Assembly: GCF_014648435.1 (NCBI RefSeq) | Contig: NZ_BMRC01000009.1 | Span: forward strand, 1-64,000 | DNA length: 64,000 bases | Origin: Nonomuraea spiralis | GTDB taxonomy: Bacteria; Actinomycetota; Actinomycetes; Streptosporangiales; Streptosporangiaceae | Reading direction: 5' to 3' | Shown here: in pieces, positions 61,172 to 64,000 of the stretch | How the letters are laid out: each line of letters starts with the position of its first letter | Position numbering within the stretch: position 1 is the stretch's first letter | The notes under the pieces: model-generated | Seen by the model: the letters and a program-made list of their open reading frames with translations, nothing else | Told to the model about the DNA's origin: nothing | Database searches by the model: none | Position numbers and translations under genes: made by a program

Positions 61172-62003
61172 CGTCCACTCCCACCTGTTCACCTGCCCGG
61201 ACGACGTCGGCGACCCGTTCGCGGCCGAGTCCGCCCGCGCGCACGGCGGTCACGTCGACCTGACCGTGCGCTGGGCGGACTACGCCGCCACCTCGCCCCC
61301 CGGCACCCGCACCGTCGTGGTGGGCGGCAAGGCCAGGCGTTCGGGCCTGTGGGTGGACGACGCCGCCGTGGCCGCCTACGCGGGCGAGCACCCCGACCGG
61401 CTCATCGGCTACCTGTCGCTGGACCCCACCCAGCCAGGCTGGCGCGACGAGCTGGAACACGGCCACCGCGACCTCGGGCTGCGCGGCATCAAACTCATGC
61501 CGATGTACGCCGGTTTCGACCCGGCCGCCCCCGAGCTGGACGACCTGTACGCCTACGCCGCCCGCCACGGCCTGCCGCTGCTCGTCCACACCGGGACCAC
61601 GTTCGTCTCGGCCGCGCCCCTGCGGTACGCGCTGCCGGTGCACCTGGACGAGGTCGCCATCAGGCACCCGGAGCTGCGCATGGTCCTGGCCCACCTCGGC
61701 CACCCGTACGAGGGGGAGTGCATCGCGGTGATCCGCAAGCACCGCCACGTCTACGCCGACGTCTCCGCCCTGCACTACCGCCCCTTCCAGCTCTGGCACA
61801 GCCTGCGCCTGGCCCAGGACTACGGGGTGTGGGCCAAGCTCCTGTTCGGCAGCGACTACCCCTTCACCACGGTGGACGCCTCGGTGGAGGGGCTGCGGGC
61901 CGTCGGCGCCGTCCCCGGCATCCCCGGCCTGCCGCCCCTGGACCAGGAGGAGATCGAGAAGCTCATCCACCGCCCGTCGCTCGACCTGCTGGGGTTGTCA
62001 TGA
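61161..62003 (+). CDS. Amidohydrolase-family protein (lactonase-like)
   Basis: A 280-residue metal-dependent TIM-barrel hydrolase of the amidohydrolase_2 family. It has HxH in VDVHSHLFT, a His in LPLLVHTGTTF, LAHLGHPYEGECIAVI and the catalytic Asp in LFGSDYPF. The family includes sugar-lactone hydrolases (L-fuconolactonase type) and decarboxylases. In this operon a lactonase between the dehydrogenase and dehydratase steps fits. GTG 61161 follows AAGGAGGG and overlaps the previous stop. Confidence 0.82.
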   Translation: MIVDVHSHLFTCPDDVGDPFAAESARAHGGHVDLTVRWADYAATSPPGTRTVVVGGKARRSGLWVDDAAVAAYAGEHPDRLIGYLSLDPTQPGWRDELEHGHRDLGLRGIKLMPMYAGFDPAAPELDDLYAYAARHGLPLLVHTGTTFVSAAPLRYALPVHLDEVAIRHPELRMVLAHLGHPYEGECIAVIRKHRHVYADVSALHYRPFQLWHSLRLAQDYGVWAKLLFGSDYPFTTVDASVEGLRAVGAVPGIPGLPPLDQEEIEKLIHRPSLDLLGLS

Positions 62004-62761
62004 CCGAACTGGCCGTCGTCACCGGCGCCGCCAGGGGCCTCGGCCAGGCCATCGCCGGACGCCTGTCGGCCGACGGCTACCGGGTGATCACCGTCGACCG
62101 GCCGGGCGCGGGCTGCGCGTACGGGTTCGACCTGGCCGACACCGAGGGCCTGGCCGGGCTCGCCGACGCGGTCCGGCGCGACCACGGGCCGATCCACGTC
62201 CTGGTCAACAACGCCGGGGTGGCTCGTCTTGAGCACTTCAACGAGATCACCGTGGCCGGCTGGCAGGCCGTCATGCGGGTCAACTGCGACGCGCCGTTCT
62301 TCCTGTCGCAGCGGGTGGCCGAGCACATGATCGCTGACGGGGTCCGGGGGCGGATCGTCTCCGTCTCCTCCAAGAACGGCCTCATGGCCGAAGCCGGCCT
62401 GGCCCACTACAACGCCTCCAAGGGCGCCCTGGAACTGATCACCCGCTCGCTCGCCGCCGAGCTGGGCGCGCACGGCATCACCGTCAACGCCGTCGCGCCC
62501 GGCATGATCGCCACCCCGATCGACGGGGACTTCCCCTTCGACCGCGAGGCGTTCGAAGCGGCGTGGGAGGAGCGGATCCCGCTGCGCGGCGGCTACGGCC
62601 GGCCGGACGACGTCGCCGGCGCGGTGGCCTACCTGGCGTCGGAGGCGGCCCGTTACGTCACCGGCTCCACCCTGGTCGTCGACGGGGGAGTGCTGGCCGA
62701 CCAGATGCCCAGGCTCCGCTTCATGCCGCCCTACCGGAACTCACTGCGTCCCGGCCCTTAG
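62000..62761 (+). CDS. SDR-family oxidoreductase (sugar dehydrogenase-like)
   Basis: A 253-residue classical short-chain dehydrogenase. Motifs are VVTGAARGLGQAIAGRL (TGxxxGxG), VNNAGVARLEHF (NNAG), the catalytic Ser in GRIVSVSSKNG, and YxxxK in LAHYNASKGALELIT. The N-terminal Arg/Asp pattern (TVDRPG) favours NAD. It may carry out the first oxidation of the free sugar or a later hydroxyl oxidation. It overlaps the amidohydrolase stop (ATGA) and ends the rightward operon. Confidence 0.88.
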   Translation: MTELAVVTGAARGLGQAIAGRLSADGYRVITVDRPGAGCAYGFDLADTEGLAGLADAVRRDHGPIHVLVNNAGVARLEHFNEITVAGWQAVMRVNCDAPFFLSQRVAEHMIADGVRGRIVSVSSKNGLMAEAGLAHYNASKGALELITRSLAAELGAHGITVNAVAPGMIATPIDGDFPFDREAFEAAWEERIPLRGGYGRPDDVAGAVAYLASEAARYVTGSTLVVDGGVLADQMPRLRFMPPYRNSLRPGP

Positions 62762-62784
62762 CGGTCGCGGGTGTGCTCCCGGCG

Positions 62785-63252
62785 TCACCCGTCCAGGACC
62801 CCGCCGCCGATCTTGCGGAGGACCACGCCGAGCAGGCGGTCCGCGGTCAGGTATCCCGAGTGGCGGGAGTCGTACGAGCGGTTCGCGTTGTCCCCCAGGA
62901 CGACCAGGCGGCCCGTCGGCACCCGCGTGCCCGGCGCGGTGCGCAGGGCGGGCACGGTGTCACGCGGTATCGGGTCGCCCGGGACGGCCGCGACCCGCTT
63001 GATGATCCAGCGTGCTCCGGTGACGGTCCTGTCCCCGCCGGGGTCCGCGCCCAGGATCACGACCTGGCCGGTACGCAACGACCGGGACGACGTCCGCCGG
63101 ACGAGCACACGCTCGCCCGGCCGGTACGCGGGCAGCATGCTCTCGCCGTGGACCGTCACCACCACGTACCGCCGGCGCAGCCAGACCGCCCCGGCGACCA
63201 GCCCTGCCACGCCCGCGACCAGCGCCACCGCACCGGGATTCGGGCCGGTCAT
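62785..63252 (-). CDS. S26-family signal peptidase
   Basis: A 155-residue membrane-anchored peptidase. One N-terminal helix (GAVALVAGVAGLVAGAVWL) precedes the catalytic Ser in VVTVHGESMLPAYRPGERVL and the general-base Lys in ARWIIKRVAAVPGDPI; the box GDNANRSYDSRHSGYL completes the family. It is smaller than housekeeping LepB and overlaps the preceding ABC-transporter gene by 4 bp (ATGA), so it probably processes the cargo of that exporter. Confidence 0.88.
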   Translation of the reverse strand: MTGPNPGAVALVAGVAGLVAGAVWLRRRYVVVTVHGESMLPAYRPGERVLVRRTSSRSLRTGQVVILGADPGGDRTVTGARWIIKRVAAVPGDPIPRDTVPALRTAPGTRVPTGRLVVLGDNANRSYDSRHSGYLTADRLLGVVLRKIGGGVLDG

Positions 63253-64000
63253 CGTGCCGCCCCCGTCGGCTGCGCGTCGTCCCGGTAGCCGGCGGCCTGC
63301 CGGGTGAACAGCCGCGCGTACGCGCCGCCGCCGGCCAGCAGCGCCGCGTGCGTGCCCTCCTCGGTCACGACGCCGTCGGCCAGCACCACGATCCGGCCGG
63401 CGTCACGGACCGCCCCGAGTCGATGCGAGACGAGCACGCTGGTACGCCCGCCGCGCAGCCGCGCGAGCTGCCGATGCACCTCGTACTCGGCCTCGGGGTC
63501 CAGCCCGGCGCTGGGCTCGTCGAGGATCATCAGGTCGCGGTCGTGCCGGAGGAACGCCCTGGCCAGGGCGACCCGCTGCCACTGCCCGCCGGACAGCGCC
63601 ACGCCCTCAGCCGTTCCGTCCTCCTGGTCGGGGCGGAACCCGCGGCTCAGCAGCGTGCGGTACCCGGCGGGCAGGGCCTCGACGGTGTCGTGGACGCCGG
63701 CCTCCCGCGCCGCCCGCTCGATCCGCGCCCGGTCCCCGGCGGCGGACAGGTCGCCCACCGCGATGTTGTCGGCCGCGGTCAGCTCGTAGGCCACGAAGTC
63801 CTGGAAGACCGCGCCGATCCGGGCGCGCAGCGTCTCCGGCGGCACGTCGCGGAGGTCGACCCCGTCCCACAGGACGACGCCGCGCGTCGGGTCGTAGAAC
63901 CGGCACAGCAGCTTCACCAGCGTGCTCTTGCCCGCGCCGTTCCGTCCGACCAGGGCGACCGAGTCGCCGTGCGGGATGAACAGGTCGAGGCCGCGCAGCA
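63249..64000 (-). CDS. ABC exporter (permease-ATPase fusion), C-terminal part, runs off the window
   Basis: Only the ATPase half is in the window. The frame includes KLLCRFYDPTRGVVLWDGVD, the Q-loop AVFQDFVAYELT, the signature VALSGGQWQRVALARAF, Walker B DLMILDEPSAGLDPEAEYEV and the H-loop SVLVSHRLGAV. The Walker A lies at the window edge (GAGKSTLVKLL context). It is of the MsbA/LanT-like type. Coupling to a dedicated S26 peptidase is known from RiPP and peptide export loci, so peptide export is a fair inference. Confidence 0.88.
   Translation of the reverse strand, partial: LRGLDLFIPHGDSVALVGRNGAGKSTLVKLLCRFYDPTRGVVLWDGVDLRDVPPETLRARIGAVFQDFVAYELTAADNIAVGDLSAAGDRARIERAAREAGVHDTVEALPAGYRTLLSRGFRPDQEDGTAEGVALSGGQWQRVALARAFLRHDRDLMILDEPSAGLDPEAEYEVHRQLARLRGGRTSVLVSHRLGAVRDAGRIVVLADGVVTEEGTHAALLAGGGAYARLFTRQAAGYRDDAQPTGAAR

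Overview
The window is a very GC-rich actinobacterial chromosome segment. Many GTG and TTG starts, 4-bp ATGA/GTGA stop-start overlaps, Tat and lipoprotein signals, kdp genes in the order F-A-B-C-D-E, and SAV_915-type, CU044_5270-type and AfsQ-type proteins all point to a Streptosporangiales-like organism (Nonomuraea or a relative). No rRNA, tRNA, CRISPR array or replication origin was seen.

Region 1 (1-12 kb) is a degraded accessory island. It carries insertion-sequence debris (an ISKra4-type end joined to an IS3-type orfA, and pieces of an rve-type integrase), a 5'-truncated NucA/NucB-type secreted nuclease with a candidate immunity gene, a pair of 23S rRNA methyltransferases that I recognise as AviRb and AviRa (avilamycin/orthosomycin resistance), several pseudogenes (CU044_5270 family, PaaK-like ligase, FAD oxidoreductase), a TetR regulator, a secreted protein made of two near-identical carbohydrate-binding modules, and a NUDIX hydrolase.

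Region 2 (12-26 kb) holds small secreted proteins and lipoproteins, an ArsR-MFS pair with a palindromic operator, a divergent MarR/NmrA pair, an 859-residue secreted protein with two cysteine-peptidase-like domains, a three-gene WXG100-like/YbaB operon, and a serine hydrolase-MerR operon with a MerR-type promoter.

Region 3 (26-44.5 kb) is housekeeping and stress physiology: the complete kdp potassium operon, including a 27-codon membrane ORF ahead of kdpF; an APC-type transporter that shares upstream sequence words with kdp; lysA; an AfsQ1/Q2-like two-component system with a lipoprotein; an alpha/beta hydrolase; and a PadR regulator.

Region 4 (44.5-62.8 kb) is a coherent catabolic locus. An IclR regulator sits between a leftward operon and a rightward operon. 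The leftward operon has two parallel-beta-helix proteins, a Gfo/Idh/MocA dehydrogenase, an ABC sugar importer, an NAD-dependent epimerase, a DHDPS-family aldolase, a D-2-hydroxyacid dehydrogenase and possibly a GNAT. The rightward operon has a GSA-type aminotransferase, an enolase-superfamily sugar-acid dehydratase, an amidohydrolase and an SDR. Together they suggest extracellular cleavage of a glycan, import, and a non-phosphorylative oxidation/dehydration/aldol route. The transaminase and the doubled beta-helix protein make this the best candidate for an undescribed pathway. The window ends in an S26 signal peptidase and a truncated ABC exporter gene.
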